A stretch of 64,000 bases of DNA from Halostella pelagica (GCA_005954745.1 CP040678.1:1116001-1180000); one strand, 5' to 3'. Shown: positions 50,805 through 59,137, counted from the stretch's first letter. Program-made: numbers and translations. The notes: generated from the sequence alone by a model not told the origin.

Positions 50805-51743
50805 ATGAAACTCCGGAACCTCGCCGCCGCCGCTGCGGGCGGTCTCGGCGTGACGGCTCTCGTGAACGAGGCGCTTGCGCGACGCGCTGACCCGCTCGAC
50901 CCACCGCTCGCGGGCGATCAGGGAACGTATCGCTGGCGCGGAATGGACATCGCCTACACCGAGGGTGGCGACCCCGAGGACCCCGACCTGCTACTGCTTC
51001 ACGGCGTCAACGCGGCGGGGACGAGCAGGGAGTTCGAAGCGGTGTTCGAGCGGTTCGCCGAGAACTATCACGTTATCGCGCCCGACCTTCCCGGGTTCGG
51101 CCTGTCGAGTCGGCCGCCACTGCTGTACTCGGCCTCACTTTACGAATCGTTCCTAACCGACTTCGCCGGGGACGTAACCGAGGATGCGGTCTGTGTCGCC
51201 TCGTCGTTGACCGCCGCGTACGCCGTCCGGGCCGCGGCCGAAACCGACATCTCGCGGCTCGTGTTGATCTGTCCGACCGCGGAGTCGATGCCCGGCCGGA
51301 AGGTGTGGCTCCGGTCGCTACTCCGACTGCCGGGGATCGGCACCGCTGCGTTCAACGGCATCGCCAGCGAACGGTCGATCCGCTACTTCAGCGCGGACCA
51401 CGGGTACTACGACGAATCGAAGATCCCGGAGGAAGAGGTCGAATACCAGTGGCAAAGCGCCCATCAGCCGGGAGCACGCTATGCGCCGGCGTCGTTCATT
51501 AGTGGTTTCCTCGACCCGGAGATGGACCTCGGCGCGGAACTGGCTGAACTCGATATCCCCGTGACGCTCGTCTGGGGCCGAGAGGCCGAGATAACGCCGC
51601 TCGCGGATGGTCGCGACCTCGCCGAAGAGGCAGACGCGCGCCTCGTCGTCATCGACTATGCCCGTCTGCTACCCCACGCCGAGCATCCGGACCAGTTCCT
51701 CGACGCTGTCGAGGCGGAGCTACCGCTGGCGAACCCCAAGTGA
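50805..51743 (+). CDS. Alpha/beta-fold hydrolase with an atypical nucleophile elbow
   Basis: The 312-residue protein starts with a hydrophobic Ala-rich stretch (about residues 4-22) that may be a membrane anchor. It has LLLLHGVNAAGTSREFEAVFERFA (oxyanion HG) and VIAPDLPGFGLSSRPP, and a late His in LLPHAEHPDQF. At the elbow, VCVASSLTAAYAV replaces the usual Gly-x-Ser-x-Gly; a serine is present but both glycines are not. It could still be a hydrolase or a non-catalytic relative. It follows meaB by 25 bases and may be in the same transcript. Confidence 0.82.
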   Translation: MKLRNLAAAAAGGLGVTALVNEALARRADPLDPPLAGDQGTYRWRGMDIAYTEGGDPEDPDLLLLHGVNAAGTSREFEAVFERFAENYHVIAPDLPGFGLSSRPPLLYSASLYESFLTDFAGDVTEDAVCVASSLTAAYAVRAAAETDISRLVLICPTAESMPGRKVWLRSLLRLPGIGTAAFNGIASERSIRYFSADHGYYDESKIPEEEVEYQWQSAHQPGARYAPASFISGFLDPEMDLGAELAELDIPVTLVWGREAEITPLADGRDLAEEADARLVVIDYARLLPHAEHPDQFLDAVEAELPLANPK

Positions 51744-51782
51744 AGCGTCGACTCCGAACCGGCGAAAAAACCGTGCCTGTGA

Positions 51783-52193
51783 CTACCGCGGGCGGAAGCC
51801 GAGGAACCGCTCCGTCCCCGCCTCCGACCGGGCGGTCGTCAGTTCGACTGGAAGGCCTTCTTCTACGTTGTCCGGGTCTATATTTCGGATCTGTCCCGTG
51901 ACACGTACAGCTCCGAACCGAGCGATGGCAGTGACGTACGGCGTGTCCTCGCTGAACGACGGCGTCGCAACGTGTGTGACGGTGTACGTTTCGATCTCGC
52001 CGGACTCGGGCAACGGCGTCTCCGTCAGGTCGTCGGTGCCGCAGTCGGGACAGACCCGCCGCGGCGGAACGGAGCCGTGACCGTTCGCACACTCCAGATA
52101 GTATCCCGATCCGTCCTCGACCGCGTCCAGCAGGTCGTCGTAGCCATCGTCGCGAACCCCGGTTCCGGCCGAGTGAGACGATTCGTCGCTCAT
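51783..52193 (-). CDS. DUF35-type zinc-ribbon and OB-fold protein, thiolase partner
   Basis: The 136-residue protein has a helical start (GYDDLLDAVEDGSGYYLEC), a zinc ribbon (Cys with GHGSVPPRRVCPDCGTDDL) and an OB fold (GEIETYTVTHVATPSF to FRPR). Archaeal DUF35 proteins bind thiolases and pass acyl-CoA intermediates. The thiolase gene is directly upstream on the same strand. Normally these genes overlap at ATGA; here a 59-base duplication separates them while leaving both intact. Confidence 0.9.
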   Translation of the reverse strand: MSDESSHSAGTGVRDDGYDDLLDAVEDGSGYYLECANGHGSVPPRRVCPDCGTDDLTETPLPESGEIETYTVTHVATPSFSEDTPYVTAIARFGAVRVTGQIRNIDPDNVEEGLPVELTTARSEAGTERFLGFRPR

Positions 52194-52264
52194 GCGACCA
52201 CCTCCGGAGTCGCGCTCCGGCGTACTCGCATTCGGTCACTTCGTTCGCTCATGCGACCACCTCC
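52187..52264. repeat. 19-base direct repeats around a hairpin element at the thiolase/DUF35 junction
   Basis: CGCTCATGCGACCACCTCC occurs at 52187-52205 and at 52246-52264. The 40 bases between include CGGAGTCGCGCTCCG (hairpin) and GGTCACTTCGTTCG, the reverse complement of the CGAACGAAGTGA element seen near 2870, 8086 and 8213. The first copy holds the DUF35 start codon, the second the thiolase stop. This looks like an element insertion with target duplication. Confidence 0.65.
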
Positions 52265-53415
52265 ATCACGTGAACCAGGCAACTCGCGACCGTGCCGCCC
52301 GCGTTGTGAGCCAGTCCGACCTCGGCGTCGGCCACGGCGTCGCTGTTGACGTGGTCGCCCCGTAGCAGTTCGGTGATCTCCGCCACCTGTGACGTTCCCG
52401 TCGCGCCGACGGGGTGACCCTTCGCCTTCAGGCCGCCCGAGAGGTTAACCGGAACGTCGCCTTCGGCGGTCGTCTCCCCGCGGCGGGCCGCACCGATTCC
52501 CTCGCCCACCTCGTAGAAGCCGAGCGACTCCAGCGCGAGCACTTCCGCGATGGTGAAGCAGTCGTGGACCTCCGCGAAATCGACGTCGTCGGGGCCGATC
52601 CCCGCGTCGGCGTACGCCTCCTCGGCGGCGCGGTTGGACGCCGGCGTGCGCGCCAGATACTTGCGGTCCTGCAACGCCATGTCGTCGCCACCCTGCCCCG
52701 TTCCGGTGATTGCGACGGGCGCGTCGACGCCGTTTTCCTCAGCGTACTCGTCGCTGACCAGCACCAACGCGCTCGCGCCGTCGCTGATCGGACAGGAGTC
52801 GTAGAGGCCGAGCGGCTCGGAAACGGGCGGTGCCTCTAACACGTCGGAGACGTCGATCCGACGCTGATACTGCGCGTGTTCGTTACCCATCGCGTGGTCG
52901 TGGTTTTTCACGGCGACGTGAGCCAGGTCCGTCCGGTCCCCTCCGTACTCGTCGAAGTACGCTTTCGCCATGAGGGCGTACGCTCCGGGGAACGTCATCC
53001 CCGAGCGGACCTCCCACAGTTCGTCCGCGGCGATGGCGAGCGCCTCCGTCGCGCCGGCCGTGCCGAGATTGGTCATCCGCTCCGCACCGCCTACGAGGAT
53101 AACGTCCTCCTCATTGTTCCGGATGTCCTTGACGGCGGAACGGAGTGCGGCACCGCTGGAGGCACAGGCACTCTCGTAGCGCGTCGACGGTGCCCGCACT
53201 CCCGCCGCTTCGGCCATCAGCGGCCCCTGGTGACCCTGGCGTTCGGAGAGTTCTCCCATGAAGTTCCCGTATCGGACCGATTCGATGTCCGCCCGCGGCA
53301 CGTCCGCGTCGGCGAACGCTTCGGTGCTGGCTGCGCCGAAGAGGTCGCGACCCGTCCGACTCGGTTCCTCCCCGAACTCGGTCAACCCTACGCCGGCCAC
53401 TCGTACCTCGGTCAT
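52249..53415 (-). CDS. Thiolase-family protein (SCP-x-like acetyl-CoA acyltransferase)
   Basis: The 388-residue protein has the active-site Cys in TRYESACASSGAALRSAVKDI. FAEVHDCFTIAEVLALESLGF carries the His/Cys region, and LNLSGGLKAKGHPVGATGTSQV-like text (VNLSGGLKAKGHPVGATG) is the C-terminal signature. It condenses or cleaves acyl-CoA; archaeal members with DUF35 partners often make acetoacetyl-CoA for isoprenoids. It is first in a two-gene run with the DUF35 gene. Confidence 0.92.
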   Translation of the reverse strand: MTEVRVAGVGLTEFGEEPSRTGRDLFGAASTEAFADADVPRADIESVRYGNFMGELSERQGHQGPLMAEAAGVRAPSTRYESACASSGAALRSAVKDIRNNEEDVILVGGAERMTNLGTAGATEALAIAADELWEVRSGMTFPGAYALMAKAYFDEYGGDRTDLAHVAVKNHDHAMGNEHAQYQRRIDVSDVLEAPPVSEPLGLYDSCPISDGASALVLVSDEYAEENGVDAPVAITGTGQGGDDMALQDRKYLARTPASNRAAEEAYADAGIGPDDVDFAEVHDCFTIAEVLALESLGFYEVGEGIGAARRGETTAEGDVPVNLSGGLKAKGHPVGATGTSQVAEITELLRGDHVNSDAVADAEVGLAHNAGGTVASCLVHVMEVVA

Positions 53416-53512
53416 AACATACGATACGCTGCGCAGAGATTAAAGGGATCCGTCTTGCACAAAGCGAGGAGTTTCCGTGGGGTTTCTATACGGTCGTCCC
53501 GTACGGGCGAGC

Positions 53513-53929
53513 ATGGAAGAGCAGCCAGGACTGAGCGACCAGTATCGGATGTCAAGCCCCTGGCCGATGCTCATCGCGTTCGGTCTGGCGATAGCCGAGG
53601 TGGGAATTATCTGGCCGCTCGCGCCGTTGGCCGTCGGCGGCTTGCTCCTGCTCACCGGGAGCATCGTCGGCATCGTTCGAGAGGCCGGATACGTCGAAAG
53701 CCCCTGGCCGCTTCTCTCCGGGTTCGCCCTCGCACTGGTCGCCATCGGTCTCGCGCTGTTTGCCTACAGCGGCGGCGCGTTCGCGGTGAACAGCGTCTCC
53801 GAGAGCCTGCGAACGAGCGGAAGCATCGGTCTCCGCGGCCTGTCGATAGCGTTTGCCGGAGTCATCGCACTGGTCGGTGCCCTCGTCGGGAAGTACTGGA
53901 CGACGGCTAACGCTGGTCACTCGGTCTGA
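53513..53929 (+). CDS. Cox-cluster membrane protein (DUF7541-like)
   Basis: The 138-residue protein MEEQPGLSDQYRMSSPWPMLIAF has four membrane helices in two similar pairs. SSPWPMLIAFGLAIAEVGI and ESPWPLLSGFALALVAIGL show an internal repeat. The function is unknown; similar proteins sit beside haloarchaeal coxA. A TATA-like TTTCTATAC (53482-53490) lies 23-31 bases before the ATG. Confidence 0.78.
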   Translation: MEEQPGLSDQYRMSSPWPMLIAFGLAIAEVGIIWPLAPLAVGGLLLLTGSIVGIVREAGYVESPWPLLSGFALALVAIGLALFAYSGGAFAVNSVSESLRTSGSIGLRGLSIAFAGVIALVGALVGKYWTTANAGHSV

Positions 53930-54004
53930 TCGTCCGAGCCGATCCAGTTCGGCCCCGTCCGAAACCGACAACCTATTTGTGAACGGACCCGAAACCGCGG
54001 ATAC

Positions 54005-54259
54005 ATGTCACCAACCGTCTTCGACCGGGAGACGCTCCTAGACCTGACCGTCAACGTGATCCCTCTCGGGATCCTCCTGTTTTTCGTCGGGGCCTTCGCG
54101 CTTTTCAATCCGTACGGCTGGGACTCGACGTACTCGGTCCTGCAGTTCGGCCTTATCAGTACGATGTTCGTCGCGCTCACTGCGCTGACCTACTACTCCG
54201 GAAAGCTCATCGCGGAAGACGAGAAGGCCCGGGAGGAAGTCGCCGACGAAGCCGAGTAA
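54005..54259 (+). CDS. Cox-cluster membrane protein (DUF6684-like)
   Basis: The 84-residue protein has two membrane helices (about residues 15-35 and 45-66) and an acidic C-terminal tail (LIAEDEKAREEVADEAE). It lies between the DUF7541-like gene and coxA on the same strand. Small two-helix proteins here may be accessory oxidase subunits, which is inference. Confidence 0.8.
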   Translation: MSPTVFDRETLLDLTVNVIPLGILLFFVGAFALFNPYGWDSTYSVLQFGLISTMFVALTALTYYSGKLIAEDEKAREEVADEAE

Positions 54260-54295
54260 CGCGGGGTTCTGACGGTCGGTCGTGTACCACAGCAG

Positions 54296-54306
54296 GGACC
54301 TTTTTG
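54296..54306 (+). terminator. T-run downstream of the DUF6684-like gene
   Basis: GGACCTTTTTG lies about 40 bases after the stop. No strong hairpin precedes it. T-rich stretches alone can end archaeal transcription. Confidence 0.3.
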
Positions 54307-54417
54307 CCGGCGAATCACATCCGTTCGGTACCTAATCGTTTACCGGTAGCACGATCTTTGCGGACATGTTCGGGGAGAGAGTATTGATGGTACGTGACAA
54401 ACAGCCCGCCGGAACCG

Positions 54418-54450
54418 TCCCTTTCTTTAGCCTGCAAACCTGAGATTTGC
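54418..54450 (+). promoter_or_regulatory. coxA promoter region with a small inverted repeat
   Basis: CCCTTTCTTTAG (54419-54430) lies 23-34 bases before the coxA ATG and may be its TATA element. GCAAA (54434-54438) and TTTGC (54446-54450) form an inverted repeat close to the start, where a repressor could act. Confidence 0.35.
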
Positions 54451-54452
54451 CC

Positions 54453-56255
54453 ATGGCAATAGAAGGGCAGATAGCGCTAACCGTGCTGATGGGCGCCTTG
54501 CTCGTCGGGGTCGCAGTGTGGCTCACGCGCCTCGAAGACTGGCGCTCGTACACCCCATTAGCAGGCGGTGCTGGAGGTGCTATCGGCGACGAATCTGCAC
54601 ACGTACACGAGGAGAAGCCGGCCGGGATAATCCGCTGGCTGACGACGGTTGACCACAAAGACATCGGAATTCTATACGGGACGTACGCGCTTATCGCGTT
54701 CGTCTGGGGCGGTCTCGCCGCCGTCCTGATGCGAGCAGAACTCGCGACTGCGAGTCTCTCTCTGCTCAACAACACCCAGGTGTACAACGCTCTACTGACG
54801 AGCCACGGCATCACGATGCTGTTCCTGTTCGGGACGCCGATCCTCGCAGCGTTCTCGAACTACTTCATTCCGCTTTTGATCGATGCCGACGACATGGCGT
54901 TCCCCCGGATCAACGCCATCGCCTTCTGGCTACTTCCTCCGGGCGCGATCCTCATCTGGGCGGGCTTTTTCGTCGCTCCGTTCACCGAGGCGATGACCAC
55001 GGGCGCGGCGACTTCCTGGACGATGTACCCGCCCCTATCGGTCGAACAGACGAACCCATCGGTCGACCTGATGTTGCTCGGACTGCATCTCACCGGCGTC
55101 TCCGCGACGATGGGTGCGATCAACTTCATCGCGACTATCTTCAGTGAGCGCGGCGAGGACGTGGGCTGGAGCAACCTCGACATCTTCTCGTGGACGGTCC
55201 TCACCCAGTCGGGGCTTATCCTCTTCGCGTTCCCGCTTCTGGGCAGCGCCATCATCATGCTCCTGCTCGACCGGAACTTCAGTACGGTGTTTTTCGCCGC
55301 GGAGGGCGGTGGGACGATCCTCTGGCAGCACCTGTTCTGGTTCTTCGGTCACCCCGAAGTGTACATCCTCGTCCTCCCGCCGATGGGTATCGTGAGCTAC
55401 GTCCTGCCGAAGTTCTCGGGACGGAAACTGTTCGGGTTCAAGTTCGTCGTCTACTCGACGCTTGCCATCGGCGTCCTCTCGTTCGGCGTCTGGGCCCACC
55501 ACATGTTCACCACGGGCATCGACCCTCGTCTTCGGGCTAGCTTCATGGCCGTATCGCTGGCTATCGCGATACCGAGTGCAGTCAAGACGTTCAACTGGAT
55601 CACAACGCTGTGGAACGGGTCTCTACGCCTGAACACGCCGATGCTGTTCTGTATCGGCTTCATCTCGAACTTCATAATCGGCGGCGTCACCGGCGTGTTC
55701 CTCGCGGCTATCCCGATCGACCTCGTGCTTCACGACACCTACTACGTCGTCGGTCACTTCCACTACGTCGTCATGGGTGCTATCGCCTTCGCCGGGTTCG
55801 CCGGCATCTACTACTGGTACCCGATGTACACCGGACGGATGTACCAGCGTACGCTTGCGAAGTGGCACTTCTGGCTCTCGATGATCGGGACCAACCTGAC
55901 GTTCTTCGCCATGATCATCCTGGGCTACGCAGGCTTCACGCGCCGGTACGCGACCTACGACGGCCTCACCGTCGGTCCGGTCGAAGTCATCACTGCCATG
56001 CATCAGGCGGCAACACTCGGCGCGTTCCTACTACTGATCGGCCAGATCATCTGGGTCTGGAACATGGTCAGTTCCTGGATCGATGGCCCGAAAGTCGAGG
56101 ACGGCGACCCCTGGAACCTCGCCGAAACCAACATGAAAAGCCGCGAATGGGCCTGGTTCGAGCGGAAACTCGACACCACCATCGCAACCGACGGCGGCGC
56201 GGAAGAAGAACCGCTCGCGGACGGCGGTGAGCCGACAGAAAGCGACGAGAGCTAG
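54453..56255 (+). CDS. coxA: Cytochrome c oxidase subunit I
   Basis: The 600-residue protein has twelve core helices and all ligands: low-spin heme His in LLTSHGITMLFLFG, CuB His and cross-linked Tyr in WFFGHPEVYILVLPPMG, His-His in VWAHHMFTTG, and heme a3/a His pair in YYVVGHFHYVVMGAI. YILVLPPMGIVSYV fits the A-family. The N-terminal helix before WLTTVDHKDIG is an extra segment. It reduces oxygen and pumps protons. An in-frame TTG at 54447 is not preferred. coxB and coxC lie about 10 kb away, on the other strand. Confidence 0.96.
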   Translation: MAIEGQIALTVLMGALLVGVAVWLTRLEDWRSYTPLAGGAGGAIGDESAHVHEEKPAGIIRWLTTVDHKDIGILYGTYALIAFVWGGLAAVLMRAELATASLSLLNNTQVYNALLTSHGITMLFLFGTPILAAFSNYFIPLLIDADDMAFPRINAIAFWLLPPGAILIWAGFFVAPFTEAMTTGAATSWTMYPPLSVEQTNPSVDLMLLGLHLTGVSATMGAINFIATIFSERGEDVGWSNLDIFSWTVLTQSGLILFAFPLLGSAIIMLLLDRNFSTVFFAAEGGGTILWQHLFWFFGHPEVYILVLPPMGIVSYVLPKFSGRKLFGFKFVVYSTLAIGVLSFGVWAHHMFTTGIDPRLRASFMAVSLAIAIPSAVKTFNWITTLWNGSLRLNTPMLFCIGFISNFIIGGVTGVFLAAIPIDLVLHDTYYVVGHFHYVVMGAIAFAGFAGIYYWYPMYTGRMYQRTLAKWHFWLSMIGTNLTFFAMIILGYAGFTRRYATYDGLTVGPVEVITAMHQAATLGAFLLLIGQIIWVWNMVSSWIDGPKVEDGDPWNLAETNMKSREWAWFERKLDTTIATDGGAEEEPLADGGEPTESDES

Positions 56256-56347
56256 CTTCGACGGTTTCTCGCCGTTTTCTCGGCTGTCTCCGGCCTTTCT
56301 TGTGAGATCGTATCACTCGTTCAGGCGTAGTGGTGGAACGGCTATCA

Positions 56348-56395
56348 AGAATATTCTAGACAGTGATGAGTGCATTTAACAATGAGAATGTTCTA
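56348..56395. promoter_or_regulatory. Paired AGAATNTTCTA boxes around a TATA-like element
   Basis: AGAATATTCTA (56348-56358; core is a perfect ten-base palindrome) and AGAATGTTCTA (56385-56395) are 37 bases apart. Between them, CATTTAAC (56373-56380) sits 25-32 bases before the ATG at 56405. The boxes thus bracket the core promoter, a layout fit for one regulator binding twice. Confidence 0.5.
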
Positions 56396-56404
56396 AAATA
56401 GTGT

Positions 56405-56602
56405 ATGACCGAGAAGAACGCCGTGGAGTTGGTCGAACAGTGGCAGACCGGCTTCTTCTTCGTAATCGGGAGCGCATTATTCGGGGCCCTTCTCGCTACG
56501 CTTCTGTCTTCGATCAAGCCCCCGGTCGGGGGGTTGATAGGGTTCTTCGGTGGAGCGGCGCTTGCTTTCCTTGCGTTCTCGTATCTCAGCTACGGTCGGT
56601 GA
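56405..56602 (+). CDS. 65-residue two-helix membrane protein
   Basis: MTEKNAVELVEQWQTGFFFVIGSALFGALL begins a protein with helices at about residues 15-35 and 41-62, separated by KPPVGG. Codon use is more AT-rich than in its neighbours. It follows coxA but has its own promoter with paired palindromes. The function is unknown. Confidence 0.65.
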   Translation: MTEKNAVELVEQWQTGFFFVIGSALFGALLATLLSSIKPPVGGLIGFFGGAALAFLAFSYLSYGR

Positions 56603-56631
56603 GGCCACCGCCAGACCGTCGCCTTGCCGCG

Positions 56632-56718
56632 CTATCCGAGTACCAGCACGATACCCATCACGAACATCAGTACGGCGATACTGCCGAGGACGATCCCGAG
56701 GAGTTCCTTCTCGCTCAT
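56632..56718 (-). CDS. 28-residue membrane microprotein
   Basis: The minus-strand frame reads MSEKELLGIVLGSIAVLMFV, then MGIVLVLG and TAG. It is a charged head of five residues and one membrane helix. Single-helix peptides of this size are common accessory subunits of oxidases, such as CcoQ-like ones, and this lies in the cox cluster. It is convergent with the 65-residue gene and divergent from the DUF7520-like gene. The family is not recognised. Confidence 0.6.
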   Translation of the reverse strand: MSEKELLGIVLGSIAVLMFVMGIVLVLG

Positions 56719-56776
56719 ACCGATCGTTCGGACGGAGAGCGCAAAAGCCTAACCGTTACCGGCCCTAGCCACAGCC

Positions 56777-57049
56777 ATGTCGACGCTTTCCAGCCGAGCC
56801 ATCAGCGGTCGCCGAGCGGTACTGGTGATCTACGCTACCATCGTCGCGTTGGCCGCCCTGTTCGGCGCGCTGGTCGGCCTGGTGCTTCCCGGCAAGGAAA
56901 ACGCCCCCGAAATGGCCGGGTTTGGCCCGTTCGTCTTCGAGATAACGCCGCTGAACTTCGCGGTGTATGGGGCCGTCAACGTCGGCCTCTTGCTCGGAGT
57001 ACTATTGCTCCTGATGGCGGCCGTCTCGAAGAAGTACCCGAACGCCTGA
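56777..57049 (+). CDS. Cox-cluster membrane protein (DUF7520-like)
   Basis: The 90-residue protein has helices at about residues 13-37 and 57-82 joined by PGKENAPEMAGFGPFVFEITPLN, and ends KKYPNA. It is a small accessory-type membrane protein next to oxidase genes. The function is unknown; the family is often called a cox cluster protein in haloarchaea. Confidence 0.78.
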   Translation: MSTLSSRAISGRRAVLVIYATIVALAALFGALVGLVLPGKENAPEMAGFGPFVFEITPLNFAVYGAVNVGLLLGVLLLLMAAVSKKYPNA

Positions 57050-57110
57050 CGGTGTTCAGGGGACGGGATGAATCCGTTCCGGTCCTCCGGCGCCCGACAT
57101 CGGCGCGTGT

Positions 57111-59102
57111 TCAGTCGCTCTGGACTTTCGCCTGGATGTCGTCGACGACACCGGGGTTCCGAAGCGTGGAGGTGTCGCCGAGGTCGTTCTCGTTGGCGAT
57201 ATCTTCGAGCAGTCGCCGCATGATCTTCCCCGACCGCGTTTTCGGCAGTTCCGGGGTGAAGATGACCTCCTCGGGCCGAGCGATCGGGCCGATGGCGTCC
57301 TCGACTCCCTCGACTATCTTCTGACGCAACTCCTCGCTTTCCTCGTACCCGTCTTCGGTGATGACGTATGCGTAGACGGCTTCACCTTTCACCTCGTGGT
57401 CGCCGCCGACGACCGCCGCTTCGGCGACGCCGGGAACGCCCACGATGGCCGATTCGATCTCCATCGTGCCGAGACGGTGGCCCGAGACGTTGAGCACGTC
57501 GTCGACGCGGCCGAGCACCGTGATGTAGTCGTCGTCGTCGATTTTCGCGCCGTCCTCTGGGAAGTACACCCACTCGCCCGAATCCTCGTCGGAGTACTCA
57601 GTCCAGTACTCCTGGACGAATCTGTCGTCGTTCCGATAGAGCGTGCGGAGCATCCCCGGCCACGGTCGGTTCACCGTGAGATAGCCGGCTTCACCCGCCT
57701 CGACTTCGTCGCCCTCGGCGTCGACTACGCGGGCGTCGACACCGGGCAGCGGCGGCCCGGCGGAACCGGGCTTCATGGTGTTGACCCCGGGGAGCGTGGT
57801 GATCATCATGCCGCCGGTTTCGGTCTGCCACCACGTGTCCACGACGGGGCAGTTCTCGTTACCGATATGCTTGTAGTACCACTTCCACGCCCGCGGATTG
57901 ATCGGTTCACCGACCGTCCCGAGCAGTCGGAGACTGGAGAGGTCGTGCCGTTCCGGGTACTTCTCACCCCATTTCATGAACGCGCGGATCGCCGTCGGTG
58001 CCGTGTAAAGAGTGTCGACGGCGTACTTCTCGACGAGCTCCCAGAGCCGGTCCTTGTCCGGGTAGTCCGGCGTCCCCTCGTACATCGTCGTCGTCGTCCC
58101 GAGCGCGAGCGGCCCGTAGACGATGTAGGAGTGGCCCGTGATCCACCCGATGTCTGCAGCGCACCAGTACGTGTCCTCGGGTTTCACGTCAAGCACCGCG
58201 TGGCTCGTCCAGGCGACGTACGAGAGGTAGCCGCCGGTCGTGTGTTTGACGCCTTTGGGCTCTCCGGTGGTCCCGGAGGTGTACATGAGAAACAGCATAT
58301 CCTCCGCGTCCCGTTCGACCGGGTCGACGCGTTCGCCCTGCTGTGCGTCGACAAGGTCGTCGTAGTCGTACGCGTCGTCACCGAGGAAGTGCGTCAGCTC
58401 GTCGCCGAGGCGGTCGACGATGACCGTCTGGACCTCGTGGTCGACGTCTCGAAGGCCTTCGTCCGCCTTCTGCTTGTGGTTCAGCGCGTCGCCGCGACGA
58501 TAGTAGCCGTCACAGGTGATCAAGAATTCGGAGTCGGCGCTGTTCATCCGAGTCGCAAGCGCGTCCGCCGAAAATCCGGCGAATACGACGCTGTGCGGAG
58601 CGCCGATGCGGGCGCACGCGAGCATGGCGATAGGTAACTCCGGAACCATCGGCATGTACAGCGTCACGACGTCGTCTTCTTCGACGCCGAGGTCGCGCAG
58701 CGCCGCGGCGAACTCGTTGACCTCACGGTAGAGGTCCTGATACGTGTACGTCCGCGTCTCTCCGAGTTCGCCTTCCCACCTTATCGCCGCCTGATTCTTT
58801 CGACCGGCTTCCACGTGGCGGTCGATGCAGTTGTACGACGCGTTCAGCGTGCCGTCGCTGAACCACTCGTAGAAGGGGGCGTCGGAGTCGTCTAATACGG
58901 TGTCGTACTCCTCGTCCCAGTCCAGCAGGTCCGCGGCCCGTTCCCAGCAGTCCGGCCAGTCCTCCTCGAACTCCTCGTAGATAGACTCGTCGCTGACGTT
59001 CGCCTGCTCGACGAACGATTCCGGTGGTTCGAACTCCTCCTGTTCGGCGAGTCGAGCCTCCAGTTCCACCTCGCCGTTACTATCCGTGGTATCGTCTGAC
59101 AT
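57111..59102 (-). CDS. acs: Acetyl-CoA synthetase (acetate-CoA ligase, AMP-forming)
   Basis: The 663-residue protein has the adenylate-forming signature MYTSGTTGEPKGVKHTTGGYL, TWWQTETGGMM, YRNDDRF and the hinge GRVDDVLNVSGHRLGTMEIE. The catalytic lysine is in TRSGKIMRRLL near the C-terminus. It activates acetate through acetyl-AMP to acetyl-CoA. MSDDTTDSNGEVELEA at 59102 is used over an upstream basic extension. A palindrome covers the probable transcription start. Confidence 0.95.
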   Translation of the reverse strand: MSDDTTDSNGEVELEARLAEQEEFEPPESFVEQANVSDESIYEEFEEDWPDCWERAADLLDWDEEYDTVLDDSDAPFYEWFSDGTLNASYNCIDRHVEAGRKNQAAIRWEGELGETRTYTYQDLYREVNEFAAALRDLGVEEDDVVTLYMPMVPELPIAMLACARIGAPHSVVFAGFSADALATRMNSADSEFLITCDGYYRRGDALNHKQKADEGLRDVDHEVQTVIVDRLGDELTHFLGDDAYDYDDLVDAQQGERVDPVERDAEDMLFLMYTSGTTGEPKGVKHTTGGYLSYVAWTSHAVLDVKPEDTYWCAADIGWITGHSYIVYGPLALGTTTTMYEGTPDYPDKDRLWELVEKYAVDTLYTAPTAIRAFMKWGEKYPERHDLSSLRLLGTVGEPINPRAWKWYYKHIGNENCPVVDTWWQTETGGMMITTLPGVNTMKPGSAGPPLPGVDARVVDAEGDEVEAGEAGYLTVNRPWPGMLRTLYRNDDRFVQEYWTEYSDEDSGEWVYFPEDGAKIDDDDYITVLGRVDDVLNVSGHRLGTMEIESAIVGVPGVAEAAVVGGDHEVKGEAVYAYVITEDGYEESEELRQKIVEGVEDAIGPIARPEEVIFTPELPKTRSGKIMRRLLEDIANENDLGDTSTLRNPGVVDDIQAKVQSD

Positions 59103-59108
59103 GACGTT

Positions 59109-59121
59109 TGTACGTCGTACA
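59109..59121. promoter_or_regulatory. Palindromic candidate operator at the acs start
   Basis: TGTACGTCGTACA is symmetric around one central base. It lies 7-19 bases upstream of the acs ATG and downstream of the TATA-like box, so a bound protein would block initiation. Confidence 0.5.
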
Positions 59122-59128
59122 GAACCGG

Positions 59129-59137
59129 TGATAAATG
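59129..59137 (-). promoter_or_regulatory. TATA-like box for acs
   Basis: On the minus strand ACATTTATC lies about 27-35 bases before the acs ATG at 59102. Confidence 0.5.

Noticed and set aside
40344-57049. The whole oxidase region considered as a transferred island
   Set aside because: Base composition and codon use match the rest of the window and no integrase, tRNA or terminal repeats are seen. It looks like a native haloarchaeal cluster.
57396-58637. 413-codon open frame on the plus strand
   Set aside because: Antisense shadow of acetyl-CoA synthetase with repetitive Val/Arg/Asp text and no domain.
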